Assembly (NCBI RefSeq): GCF_000241305.1
Contig: NZ_BAEH01000086.1
Coordinates: 1 to 52,536, forward strand
Source of the DNA: Gordonia effusa NBRC 100432
GTDB lineage: Bacteria; Actinomycetota; Actinomycetes; Mycobacteriales; Mycobacteriaceae
Reading direction: 5' to 3'
DNA length: 52,536 bases
Positions 23,021 to 31,726 of this stretch are shown one piece after another; position 1 is the first letter of the stretch, and each line of letters starts with the position of its first letter. Made by a program: the position numbers and the translations under genes. Under the pieces are notes generated by a model, which saw nothing but the letters and a program-made list of their open reading frames with translations, did no database searches and was not told the DNA's origin.

Positions 23021-23883
23021 GCTACTGCGTCTACCGCATCCACCAGCTTCGGAACGAATCGCTCAGCTCCCAGCACACAACATGCGTGCCCGCCTTCGAC
23101 GTCGAATCGTTGCGCTCCGGCGATCCCGTTGACGAGCAGTTCTTGCCGCTCCGGCTCCACCACTCGATCATGTGTCGACACCACAACCGATGTCGGAACA
23201 TCGATCTCACCGAGCCATTCGCGGGAGTTGAACTCCCCCAAGCCATTTCCGAAGCGCGACATCTCGGCTACCGGCGTCGAGAAGAACTGCCGCATCGCCC
23301 ACACCGAAGTATGGGCGGTCGTGTCGTCAAGTTTTGCCGTCGACGGATGCGGTAGTAGCCGATCGACGGCCTGCAACACCCGGCCGCTGCGATGTGCCTT
23401 CGCCTGATGTTCCGGCTTGCTGGTGGAGAAGAATGGACCGGTTGAGCAGAGCACCAATCCGCTCACTCGGTCGGCGTGTCGACGCCACGTCAACTGCGCG
23501 ATTCCGCCGCCCATCGAGAAACCGGCCGCCGTGAACTTCTCGATGTCGAGAACGTCGGCCAATGCGACGACGTCGTCGGCGCAATCGGTCAACGTGAAGT
23601 TGTCGGATCGGATGCCACGCCCATGCCATCGAGCATCGAGGGTGATCACCCGGTACTTCTCGTTCAACGCTGGAATACTCGGGTACCAGCAGAGGAGCCC
23701 GGTAGTCAGCACCGAATGCAGCAAGAACACCGCGGGCGCATCGCGGGGTCCGGTGTCGGTGACGAAGGTCGAACCCCGGCCGGCCAGGTCGACCATCGAT
23801 CCGGTCGGCACCGCGTCGGCGGGGTACGGACGCAGCACATGACCAAAAGCGCGTTTGGCTGGACCGAGGACGTTGACGCTCAC
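22984..23883 (-). CDS. Alpha/beta hydrolase
   Basis: A 299-aa protein read from GTG 23883 (MSVNVLGPAKRAFGH), preceded by GGAACGA; the open frame continues upstream through repeat DNA that does not look coding. Core: STFVTDTGPRDAPAVFLLHSVLTTG, TLDARWHGRG, nucleophile elbow AAGFSMGGGIAQL, STHDRVVEPERQ with the acid, and EGGHACCVLGAE with the His. It resembles 3-oxoadipate enol-lactonase-like hydrolases, but the substrate is unknown. Its stop region converges with and overlaps the end of the PLP enzyme gene by 37 bases. Confidence 0.82.
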   Translation of the reverse strand: MSVNVLGPAKRAFGHVLRPYPADAVPTGSMVDLAGRGSTFVTDTGPRDAPAVFLLHSVLTTGLLCWYPSIPALNEKYRVITLDARWHGRGIRSDNFTLTDCADDVVALADVLDIEKFTAAGFSMGGGIAQLTWRRHADRVSGLVLCSTGPFFSTSKPEHQAKAHRSGRVLQAVDRLLPHPSTAKLDDTTAHTSVWAMRQFFSTPVAEMSRFGNGLGEFNSREWLGEIDVPTSVVVSTHDRVVEPERQELLVNGIAGAQRFDVEGGHACCVLGAERFVPKLVDAVDAVAQKNVTTASTTR

Positions 23884-23957
23884 TCGTTCCACGCTACTCG
23901 CGCGGGCGGAGGTGCCGGTCAAGTTGGGCTTTCGTCTCGCCGGGTTTCGATACACGC

Positions 23958-24034
23958 GCGTCTCGCTGCGCTCGGCGAGCGCACTCAACCATCGGACGGG
24001 GCGTCTCGCTGCGCTCGGCGAGCGCACTCAACCA
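23958..24034. repeat. Two 34-bp direct repeats with an internal palindrome (REP-like)
   Basis: The same 34 bases (starting GCGTCTCGCTGCGCTCGG and ending GCACTCAACCA) occur at 23958-23991 and 24001-24034. Each holds the palindrome GCGCTCGGCGAGCGC. The right copy contains the stop codon of the leftward RBBP9-like gene, and the left copy lies in the leader of the next hydrolase gene. Dispersed repeats of this kind (GCTGCGCTCG..CAACCA) are familiar in Mycobacteriales genomes. Confidence 0.75.
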
Positions 24035-24624
24035 CCCGGCGGTTGGTAGCTCTCGATATCAGCGACGATCGCCGTCGTCACCCCTTCGAACTGATGACCG
24101 CCAGTCTCGTGCTCGACAACCCGCGCCGACGGCAGGCGTTCGGCGTGCATTCCCACGTGCGCAAACGGCACCACCTCGTCGTCGCGGCAGTGCTGCAGCG
24201 ATATCGGGACGGTCGGCTCTGGTCCATCGAATGCGTAGTCGGGGATATCCCAACCGGCCGGAGTCCAATCGGGCATTGCTAGCAGGATCGCCGCCGATAT
24301 CGGCCAATCTTGTTGGGAGAGAACACGAAGCAGGATCGACGCACCGAATGAATGTGCCACGACGATTCTGTCGCGGTATCCTTCGAGCGAGCCTCTGACG
24401 GCGCCGGCCCATGACCCGAAGGACATGTCGTCGTCGGGGAATCGCGGCATGACCAGATTGCCGTCGGTGGCGTCGGCGAGGGTTTGGGCAAGGGGCCGAT
24501 CGTCGACGTATCCGCCGGCACCGTGGATGAAGAGCATGGCGACTCCTTTGCGGGGCGGCTCACTCCAGGTGTTGCGTGGCCACAGCCACGACGCTAGCCG
24601 CACCAACCGAAAGATCCACCTCAT
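24028..24624 (-). CDS. Small alpha/beta hydrolase (RBBP9/YdeN-like)
   Basis: A 198-aa frame from ATG 24624; a start at ATG 24537 (MLFIHGAGGYVDD) would give a compact 169-aa hydrolase and avoid the long inverted repeat that covers the upstream ATG. Motifs: AMLFIHGAGGY (oxyanion region), VVAHSFGASILL (nucleophile Ser), HCRDDEVVPFAH with the acid and ETGGHQFEG with the His. RBBP9-like serine hydrolases are of this size. The stop codon lies in a repeat unit. Confidence 0.75.
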   Translation of the reverse strand: MRWIFRLVRLASWLWPRNTWSEPPRKGVAMLFIHGAGGYVDDRPLAQTLADATDGNLVMPRFPDDDMSFGSWAGAVRGSLEGYRDRIVVAHSFGASILLRVLSQQDWPISAAILLAMPDWTPAGWDIPDYAFDGPEPTVPISLQHCRDDEVVPFAHVGMHAERLPSARVVEHETGGHQFEGVTTAIVADIESYQPPGG

Positions 24625-24683
24625 TTACCCGGATTCAGCTCGGGCACAGACCGAGGTGAATCCGGGTAAACGAGGTGGATCTT
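24611..24683. repeat. 73-base long inverted repeat beside tRNA-Lys
   Basis: The arms 24611-24643 and 24651-24683 are 33 bases each and match as inverted repeats at 31 positions around the loop GCACAGA. The left arm ends AGCTCGG and the right arm begins CCGAGGTG. It lies 27 bases from the tRNA-Lys CCA end and covers the upstream start codon of the RBBP9-like gene. It could be a terminator, a MITE remnant or a structured RNA; no T run is present. Confidence 0.75.
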
Positions 24684-24710
24684 CGAGTGAGAAGTATGCG
24701 ACGCGTCTTC

Positions 24711-24786
24711 TGGTGCCCCCTCTCGGGCTCGAACCGAGGACCTGCGGATTAAAAGTCCGTAGCTCTACCAACTGAGCTAAAGGGGC
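24711..24786 (-). tRNA. tRNA-Lys (TTT)
   Basis: A 76-base gene including an encoded CCA: acceptor GCCCCTT / GAGGGGG (with G-U pairs), D arm GCTC..GAGC, anticodon loop CTTTTAA giving TTT, T arm CTCGG-TTCGAGC-CCGAG. No integration footprint is visible beside it. Confidence 0.93.
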
Positions 24787-25033
24787 TGGCTGTCGCACCC
24801 CACCTGACGGCGGGAGCAACAGCCCAAAAGTATACAGACGCACCCACCGCACCAAAATCGAGGCCCCGAACCTTCCAGTCAGTGATTCAAGTCACTTTCG
24901 GTGAGTGATATGGGCCTCATTTCGATCCTCGCCAACCAATTGACCGTCGAGTCACTTGCAGGTGAAGCTATCTCAGTTATGCATCCCGACATAGTCGGGT
25001 CACGCGGGTATGCCCGCCGACGACGGAGAACTC

Positions 25034-28000
25034 ATGGCGCACGGACAGAGCAAGGCCTTCGCCTCCGCCGGGCATTGGATCGGGCGCTACGCCTGGTGGA
25101 TCGTCGGCTTCTGGATCGCGCTCGCCGCCGTACTCAACGTCGTTGTGCCACAGCTAGAACTCACCGTCGCACGCACCTCCGCCGACTTTTTGCCCAGCGA
25201 CCTGGAGGCCAACCAACATCTCGAGGCGATGGCGCGCGACTTCAAGGTTCCGCCGTCCAATGGCGTGAGCAGCATAGTTCTGGTCAACGAGAAAGGTATC
25301 TCCGACGCCGACCAGCAGTACTACCGAAACCTGCTGTCTCGCCTGATCGCCGACAAAGAAGACATCGCCTACGTCATCGACATCTACGGCAACCCGCTTG
25401 CCCGCGACATCTCACTCAGCCCCGACGGCAAGGCCGTGACGCTGATGATCGCCGCACAGGGGTCAGTCGGATCAACTCGGGCTCATCACAGCACCCAAGC
25501 GATACGAGCAATCATCGACGACATCGCCAAACCTGCCGGCCTGGCGGTCCACTACAGCGGTCCGACGGCCACGCTTGCCGACCTCTTCTCCGCGATGGAT
25601 GTCTCGCTCCTGATCATCACCTTGGTATCGATCGCGTTGATCACCGCGTTGCTCTTCGTCGCCTATCGTCGATTCGCCACTGCCGCAATCCCATTGATCA
25701 CTATCGGCGTAACTCTGGGTATCGCCCGCCCGATTATTTCCTTCCTCGGCGGCAACGACTCACTGTCGATCTCCAACTTCACCATCGCGATCATGACCGC
25801 GCTTGTACTCGGCGCGGGCACCGACTACGCGATCTTCATGATCGCCTCCTATCACGAGGCACGACGCAAGCGGATTCCCGTCGCTGACGCGGTAGCACAG
25901 GCCAGCGGCCGGACCGCTCCCATCCTGGTCGCCTCCGCCCTCACCATCGCGGCGGCATGTACCGCAATGATTTTCACCAAGATCGGTATGTTCACCACGG
26001 CCGGCCCGCCGACCGCGATCGCCATCGTGGTCACCGCCGCCGTCGCGCTCACGCTCCCGCCAGCTTTGCTGGCACTGGCTGGCCGTCGCGGTCTCGCCGA
26101 ACCTCGCGGCGACAGCACCCGAACCTGGCAGCGCCGCGGTGTTCGCGTCATTCGCCACGCCGGCGTGTACACCGCGGTGGTCGTACTGTTCCTGGTCGGC
26201 ACCGCGTCGATCTTGACGACCTTCCGGATGAACTGGGACGAGTCGGCGATGTTCCTGCACGACAACGACTCCACCCGCGGCTACGACGCCGTGTACAAAC
26301 ACTACGGGCTCAACGAAATCGCCCTCGAATATCTGATCATCCGCAGTGATCACGACCTGCGCAACACCACCGACCTTGCCGCGCTGGAACTTTCGGCCAT
26401 CGCGGTATCGAATATGCCCGAGGTCGCCAAGATCAACTCCATCACCCGCCCCGACGGCAAACCGCTGCCCGAGGCCGCCACCGGCTACCAGACCGGCATC
26501 GTCGGGTCTCAGCTCAGCACCGCCGCTCACCAAATGGTCACCGCCACACCGGAATTACGACGGCTCGCGAGCGGTGTCACTCAGCTCAGCGCCGGCGCCG
26601 ACGACGCGGTCACCCAAATGCCCGCCTTAGTCTCGGGCACCGATCAGGTCGTCACAATGGCCGGTACCGTACTCGACGGCTTATCCACCGCGCAGAACAT
26701 TATTTCTATCGCGACCGACGGTTCCACCAACAGCGTCGCGTCAACCATTCCCATGCTGCGTACCACCCTATCCACACTCACCACGTTGGTCGCCGGGTTC
26801 CAGCAGGCGGACTCCGCGACCAATACCGCCCTTCGACAACTGGATTCGACGTTCGGTCCACTTATTACCGCACGCCCGACCGCTCGCTGTCAGACCGATC
26901 CGGCCTGCCTCGCGGCCCGGGCCGCATTCGGTCAACTCGACCTCGCCCTGGGCGGCCGCGCATCGCAAGCACTCCGCTCAATCCAAGGTTTGGCAGGCGT
27001 TCCCGCCGAACTCGTCCGGAAATTCAATGCCCTTCTCCCCCAACTCCGCAACGCGCTGGCCACCGTCGAGACGCTGACTCGTCAACTCAACGGCCGCTCA
27101 CCCGAACAGGTCCGAGCAGACCTAACCCGACTCACCGACGGTGTTACGCAATTGTCCGACGGCATGACCCAGCTCGCGACCGGCCTGCGCCAAGTCAAAG
27201 AAGGCACCGACCGCACCGTCGCACTCACAAGTCAGCTGACCGCCGGCTTGAACCGCGCGTCGTCATATCTGACCGCCATGAGCGCCAAGACCACGACCGG
27301 TCCAGGCACTGGCTTCTATCTTCCACCAGAAGCCTTGCACGACAAGCGATTCGTGGCGGGTAGCCAACTACTACTGTCCCCCGACGGCAAGACCGCGCGC
27401 ATGCTGGCAACCTGGAAGGTCAACCCCTACAGCGGACAGGCACTGGACGCGAGCGGGCAACTGCCCACTGTCGCGCATCGCGCACTCGCCGGGACCAGCC
27501 TCGCCGACGCGCAGGTCCAATCCACCGGCCTGGCGTCCCTGTCCGCGGGTATGCAAGACCAGGTGATCCGCGACTTCATCATCTTCGCCACGGTCGCCGT
27601 TCTCGCCGTGCTGCTGATTCTGATCGTTCTACTGCGAAGCATTCTGGCCCCAATCCTGTTGGTGGGCACGGTAGTCCTGTCATTCGCTTCGACAATCGGG
27701 ATCGCCACGCTGATCTGGCAACACGGATTCGGCATCCCGCTGGACTGGTCGGTAATCCCGGTCTCGTTCATGGCATTAATCGCAGTGGGCGCCGACTACA
27801 GCATGCTCTTCGCCTCGCGTATTCGGGAAGAAGCCGCGACAGACGGCATGATGCGCGGCGTCATTCGCGGCTTCGGCAGCACCGGTGGCGTGATCACCAC
27901 CGCTGGCGTGGTATTCGCGTTGACGATGTTCGCGTTGATGAGCGGCACCGTGCTGAACCTGGTCCAAATCGGCTTCACCATCGGCGTCGGCTTGCTGCTC

Positions 28001-28093
28001 GACATCGCTCTCGTACGCAGCGTGCTGGTACCTGCCGCGATGGTCGTGCTCGGCGATCGGATCTGGTGGCCGGCGCGAACCCGGGCCGAGTGA
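25034..28093 (+). CDS. MmpL-family RND transporter
   Basis: A protein of about 1019 aa read from ATG 25034 (MAHGQSKAF), which has GGAG 7 bases upstream; ATG 25010 is an alternative. It has the MmpL layout: one N-terminal membrane helix (YAWWIVGFWIALAAVLNVV), a porter loop, then helices with FTIAIMTALVLGAGTDYAIF. After a long second periplasmic domain of about 450 residues rich in helical Leu/Ala/Thr (a coiled-coil-like insertion), further helices follow with IPVSFMALIAVGADYSMLF. The Asp-Tyr pairs carry the proton relay. MmpL proteins export lipids, glycolipids or siderophores in mycolata. No partner gene is adjacent, so cargo is unknown. Confidence 0.88.
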   Translation: MAHGQSKAFASAGHWIGRYAWWIVGFWIALAAVLNVVVPQLELTVARTSADFLPSDLEANQHLEAMARDFKVPPSNGVSSIVLVNEKGISDADQQYYRNLLSRLIADKEDIAYVIDIYGNPLARDISLSPDGKAVTLMIAAQGSVGSTRAHHSTQAIRAIIDDIAKPAGLAVHYSGPTATLADLFSAMDVSLLIITLVSIALITALLFVAYRRFATAAIPLITIGVTLGIARPIISFLGGNDSLSISNFTIAIMTALVLGAGTDYAIFMIASYHEARRKRIPVADAVAQASGRTAPILVASALTIAAACTAMIFTKIGMFTTAGPPTAIAIVVTAAVALTLPPALLALAGRRGLAEPRGDSTRTWQRRGVRVIRHAGVYTAVVVLFLVGTASILTTFRMNWDESAMFLHDNDSTRGYDAVYKHYGLNEIALEYLIIRSDHDLRNTTDLAALELSAIAVSNMPEVAKINSITRPDGKPLPEAATGYQTGIVGSQLSTAAHQMVTATPELRRLASGVTQLSAGADDAVTQMPALVSGTDQVVTMAGTVLDGLSTAQNIISIATDGSTNSVASTIPMLRTTLSTLTTLVAGFQQADSATNTALRQLDSTFGPLITARPTARCQTDPACLAARAAFGQLDLALGGRASQALRSIQGLAGVPAELVRKFNALLPQLRNALATVETLTRQLNGRSPEQVRADLTRLTDGVTQLSDGMTQLATGLRQVKEGTDRTVALTSQLTAGLNRASSYLTAMSAKTTTGPGTGFYLPPEALHDKRFVAGSQLLLSPDGKTARMLATWKVNPYSGQALDASGQLPTVAHRALAGTSLADAQVQSTGLASLSAGMQDQVIRDFIIFATVAVLAVLLILIVLLRSILAPILLVGTVVLSFASTIGIATLIWQHGFGIPLDWSVIPVSFMALIAVGADYSMLFASRIREEAATDGMMRGVIRGFGSTGGVITTAGVVFALTMFALMSGTVLNLVQIGFTIGVGLLLDIALVRSVLVPAAMVVLGDRIWWPARTRAE

Positions 28094-28207
28094 CGTCGGG
28101 CACTGACTGGCCTTCCAATCGCACACCTTCGGCCATCTCGACGCTGCATACTGGCTGCGATGGGCAATGCACAGAGCGCGCACCGCCACGCCAATCGAAA
28201 GAGACAG

Positions 28208-29710
28208 ATGGATATCACGGTCACAGTCACCGGCGGCGAGGTTGCCGGGAAGCAAAACGACGGCGTCACAACATTTCTCGGCATTCCGTACGCCGCAGCT
28301 CCGGTCGGTGAGTCGACATTCGCGGCTCCCGCCCCGGTGACTCCGTGGGACGGAATTCGCGCGGCGACCACCGAAGGTCCGTCGTGCTGGCAAAGCGCCT
28401 ACCCCGAACCGATCAACGGTTGGTTCGGCAAGGTCACGGCATCTCAGCTGGGCGGTGAATGCCTCAATGTGAATGTGTGGACTCCCGACGTCGGAGCCAC
28501 CGACCTGCCCGTCATGGTGTGGATTCACGGCGGCGCGTTCACCCGTGGCTCCAACGCCTCGCCGATGTACGACGGCTCGGCATTCGCCCGCGACGGTGTG
28601 GTGCTGGTGTCGATCAACTACCGGCTCGGCGTATTCGGTTTCTTGCCGATCGACGGCGCACCGACAAATCTCGGTATGCGCGACCAAATCGCGGCACTGA
28701 AATGGGTGCAGGACAACATCATTCAGTTCGGCGGCGATCCACGCAATGTCACAATATTCGGCGAATCCGCCGGCGGCATGAGCGTGGCGAACCTACTGGC
28801 GTCTCCCGGCGCACGGGGACTCTTTGCCAAAGCCATCGTGCAGAGCGGACACGGGCATTCCATCGTCGAGGCAGACGACGCCCGTAAAGTCACCGCCGAA
28901 CTCGCCGCGTTACTGGGCACCTCACCAACCGCCGAGGCGTTCGCCAGTATTGACCCGGCGACCCTGATCGCCGCGCAGGACAAGATCAGCGACGAGATTC
29001 GGCAAGCACCCGACCCGGCTCGCTGGGGAGCAACAACGGTCTCCGCTGGCGGCGGCATCACCGGGTTCATTCCAGCGTTTGACGATCTCATCCCGGTCTT
29101 TCCCGACGACGCCGTGGCTGCCGGCGCCGCTGGCGGCATCTCGTTGCTGGCCGGCTCCACCGCGCGCGAGTTCTCGTTGTTCAGTACCAGCAGCGGCCTG
29201 CGCGGTGCGATCACCCAGGAGATGTTGCCGATGGCGGTCGCGCGGTTTGGTGCCGACGCCGGAGTCGTCGCAGCGTATTCCGCGAACCACCCCGACGAGT
29301 CCGCCGCCGATATCTTCGACCACATCGTCTCCGACCTATTCTTCCGCCGACCGATGCTCACGCTGGCACACACCGCCGGGCAGTCGGGCAGCGACGTATT
29401 CGTCTATGAGTTTGCCTGGGGTACAGCAGTTTCCGACCTCGGTCCCTGCCATGCGCTGGAACTGCCCTTTGTATTCGACGCCGTATCGGGTAGCGAATCG
29501 TTCACCGGCCCGCACCCGCCCCAGCGGCTCGCCGACGACATCCACGCCGCGTGGGTGTCATTCGCCAAGACCGGCTCGCCGGGTTGGCCGGCATACGCGG
29601 ACGGACAGGCGGTCCGCGTCTTCGACGCCGAACGCAGCACGACAAACCCACTACCTCGCGGCGCCGACATCGCGGCTTTGAACAGAGATCACGACATCGC
29701 CGGGGCGTGA
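28208..29710 (+). CDS. Type B carboxylesterase
   Basis: A 500-aa protein from ATG 28208 (MDITVTVTGGEV), with AAAGAGACAG upstream; an earlier in-frame ATG at 28160 is poor. It has the full carboxylesterase type B pattern: GVTTFLGIPYAAAPVGE, ECLNVNVWTP, PVMVWIHGGAFTRGS (oxyanion hole), NYRLGVFGFLP, the nucleophile elbow IFGESAGGMSV (Ser187), a Glu later and HALELPFVFD carrying the His. No signal peptide, so probably cytosolic. Substrate unknown. Confidence 0.88.
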   Translation: MDITVTVTGGEVAGKQNDGVTTFLGIPYAAAPVGESTFAAPAPVTPWDGIRAATTEGPSCWQSAYPEPINGWFGKVTASQLGGECLNVNVWTPDVGATDLPVMVWIHGGAFTRGSNASPMYDGSAFARDGVVLVSINYRLGVFGFLPIDGAPTNLGMRDQIAALKWVQDNIIQFGGDPRNVTIFGESAGGMSVANLLASPGARGLFAKAIVQSGHGHSIVEADDARKVTAELAALLGTSPTAEAFASIDPATLIAAQDKISDEIRQAPDPARWGATTVSAGGGITGFIPAFDDLIPVFPDDAVAAGAAGGISLLAGSTAREFSLFSTSSGLRGAITQEMLPMAVARFGADAGVVAAYSANHPDESAADIFDHIVSDLFFRRPMLTLAHTAGQSGSDVFVYEFAWGTAVSDLGPCHALELPFVFDAVSGSESFTGPHPPQRLADDIHAAWVSFAKTGSPGWPAYADGQAVRVFDAERSTTNPLPRGADIAALNRDHDIAGA

Positions 29711-29744
29711 TTAGGAGATGAAATGGCCGTGGCATGCTGGTTCG

Positions 29745-30653
29745 ATGATTGACATCGAGCGCCCAAAGATCGAAGGCAGTGTCGCCGTCGGAGAAAACCG
29801 TCGGATCGGATTCGCCGAGTTCGGTTCAGCCACCGGTCGTGCCATTTTCTGGTTGCACGGAACGCCGGGCGCGCGCCGCCAGATTCCGCTCGAAGCACGC
29901 GCCTTCGGTGAGGAGAACGAAGTCCGGATCATCGGCATCGACCGGCCCGGTGTCGGATCATCGACGCCGCATCGTTATCGGTCGGTCAGCGACTTCGCTC
30001 CCGACCTTTTGCAGGTGGCCGACACCCTGGGCATCGACAAGTTCGCCGTCATCGGCCTGTCCGGCGGTGGCCCGTACACCCTGGCGGTGGCTCACGAGGC
30101 GCCGGATCGCGTCGTCGTCGCAGGAGTTCTCGGCGGCGTCGGCCCGACGGTCGGACCCGATGCGATTGCCGGTGGCGCAACACAATTGGCCAAGTACGCC
30201 GCTCCGCTACTGCAAGTCGCGGGTGCGCCAATCGGTCGAGCGTTGAGTTCAATGATCGGCATCGCGCGACCGGTGGCGGTGCCCGCGATCAGTCTCTACG
30301 GCCGGTTCTCACCCCGAGCCGACCGAGAGCTATTGGCGCGCCCCGAGTTTCGCGCGATGTTTCTCGACGACCTGCTGCACGGTGGTGCGCGTCGCGCCGA
30401 GGCTCCCTTCGCCGACGCGATTGTCTTCGCTCGGGATTGGGGATTTCGGGTTGGCGATGTCTCGGTACCGGTGCGCTGGTGGCATGGCGACGAGGACCAC
30501 ATCATTCCATTCAGCCACGGTGAGCAGATGGTGAACCTGCTGCCCGATGCCAGGCTGTACACCATGCACGGCGAATCTCACCTGGGCGGACTGGGGATGG
30601 CAACCGACGTTCTCACCGAACTCCTGGAGCTGTGGAGCGAAAACCAGGGCTGA
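29745..30653 (+). CDS. Alpha/beta hydrolase
   Basis: A 302-aa protein read from ATG 29745 (MIDIERPKIEGSVAVG); ATG 29718 in frame is only 7 bases past the previous stop. Core: RAIFWLHGTPGARRQ, GIDRPGVGSST, nucleophile elbow VIGLSGGGPYTLAVA, WWHGDEDHIIPFSHGE with the acid and MHGESHLGGLG with the His. The type is common among proline iminopeptidase- or haloperoxidase-like hydrolases; substrate not determinable. Confidence 0.82.
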   Translation: MIDIERPKIEGSVAVGENRRIGFAEFGSATGRAIFWLHGTPGARRQIPLEARAFGEENEVRIIGIDRPGVGSSTPHRYRSVSDFAPDLLQVADTLGIDKFAVIGLSGGGPYTLAVAHEAPDRVVVAGVLGGVGPTVGPDAIAGGATQLAKYAAPLLQVAGAPIGRALSSMIGIARPVAVPAISLYGRFSPRADRELLARPEFRAMFLDDLLHGGARRAEAPFADAIVFARDWGFRVGDVSVPVRWWHGDEDHIIPFSHGEQMVNLLPDARLYTMHGESHLGGLGMATDVLTELLELWSENQG

Positions 30654-30681
30654 CCAGCTCACCTATCCACCCCTATCTCGC

Positions 30682-30723
30682 CAGCACTAACCGTGCCATT
30701 GACAACTGGCACGGTTGATGCTG
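30682..30723. promoter_or_regulatory. Operator-promoter of the hydrolase-SDR-diiron-BVMO-MerR operon
   Basis: Arms 30682-30698 and 30707-30723 match as an inverted repeat at 15 of 17 positions (perfect core AACCGTGCCA / TGGCACGGTT) around TTGACAAC. The spacer holds a perfect TTGACA -35 box at 30699-30704; a -10-like GACATA follows at 30723 with an 18-base gap. The first gene starts at GTG 30734, close enough for a leaderless or nearly leaderless message. Confidence 0.65.
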
Positions 30724-30733
30724 ACATATTGGA

Positions 30734-31726
30734 GTGGCTAATAGCACTCCAATCCCGGTGGCTCCCGTCCCGACGTTGCCGGCGATGCGCGCGACGCTGA
30801 TCGCGACCCTCACGCGGCAAACTCTGGGACGCACTACCGGTGTGATTCCGATGAACGCCGGTGGCATACGTATCGCGCGAGGACTCGTTGCCGGAATAAT
30901 GCGGGTCCTGGGTCCGACTCCGTCCGGAACGACGATCCGGCCGGTTTCCGACGACGGAGTACGTGGCGAATGGGTACTCGGTCCCGGGGTTCGTGTCGGC
31001 GACCGCGCGATCTACTACGTCCACGGCAGCGCCTTCGTCATCTGCTCGGCCCGCACCCACCGTGGTCTGGCGGCACGGCTCTCGGCGGCAACCGGACTGC
31101 CGGTTTTCGTCGTCGACTATCGGCTCGCTCCAGAACATCGGTTCCCCACGGCGGCCGACGATGTGGAAAAGGGCTATCGGTGGCTGATCGACCAGGGGTA
31201 CAACGGATCTGACCTGGCAATCGCCGGAGATTCGGCTGGCGGACATCTCATCTGCGATCTGCTGGCCAACGCCGACCTCCCGCCCGATCGCAATCCCGCA
31301 GCCGCCGTTCTATTTTCACCTCTGATCGACCTGACGCTGGCACTCGCCGAAAACTGCGAACGCAAACACCGCGACCCGGCGATCTCTGCCTCCGCCGCTC
31401 GCCGCCTGGTCGATCTCTACACTCGCGGCCAGAGTCCGCACAACCCTCGACTGCGCCTGAACTTTACTGCGGCGCAACGTATGCCGCCATTTCTTGTTCA
31501 AGTCGGCAGCGCCGAAATGCTCGCAGACGATGCCCGCCACGTCGCAGACGAGGTGACCAAGCACGGCGGCACCGCCACGCTGGAGATCTGGCCGGCGATG
31601 ATGCACGTATTCCAAGCACTGCCCAGGCTCGGACCCGATGCCGATGCCGCACTACTTCGCGTTCGCGATTTCATCCAGACGGCTTTCGCGGCGCGCCCAG
31701 CCGAACTCGACAAGGAATGTAGCTAA
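30734..31726 (+). CDS. HSL/LipR-like alpha/beta hydrolase, first gene of operon
   Basis: A 330-aa protein from GTG 30734. It belongs to the hormone-sensitive-lipase family: VDYRLAPEHRFPTAADDVEKG, nucleophile elbow AIAGDSAGGHL (Ser167), SPLIDLT, LVQVGSAEMLADDA with the acid and WPAMMHVFQ with the His. The oxyanion motif reads YVHGSAF rather than the usual HGGG (about 97-100). Its stop overlaps the next start by one base. In Mycobacterium tuberculosis a LipR esterase sits with a SDR and a flavin monooxygenase (the mymA locus); this operon has a similar content, so an analogous role in lipid or ketone-derived ester breakdown is inferred. Confidence 0.82.
   Translation: MANSTPIPVAPVPTLPAMRATLIATLTRQTLGRTTGVIPMNAGGIRIARGLVAGIMRVLGPTPSGTTIRPVSDDGVRGEWVLGPGVRVGDRAIYYVHGSAFVICSARTHRGLAARLSAATGLPVFVVDYRLAPEHRFPTAADDVEKGYRWLIDQGYNGSDLAIAGDSAGGHLICDLLANADLPPDRNPAAAVLFSPLIDLTLALAENCERKHRDPAISASAARRLVDLYTRGQSPHNPRLRLNFTAAQRMPPFLVQVGSAEMLADDARHVADEVTKHGGTATLEIWPAMMHVFQALPRLGPDADAALLRVRDFIQTAFAARPAELDKECS

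Noticed and set aside
23884..24027. N-terminal extension of the alpha/beta hydrolase to 24027
   Set aside because: The added residues are encoded by the 34-bp repeats and lack hydrolase similarity; GTG 23883 has a GGAAC site.
25760..26533. A 257-aa minus-strand frame inside the MmpL gene
   Set aside because: Gly/Asp/Glu-rich antisense of transmembrane codons; no ribosome site or motif.
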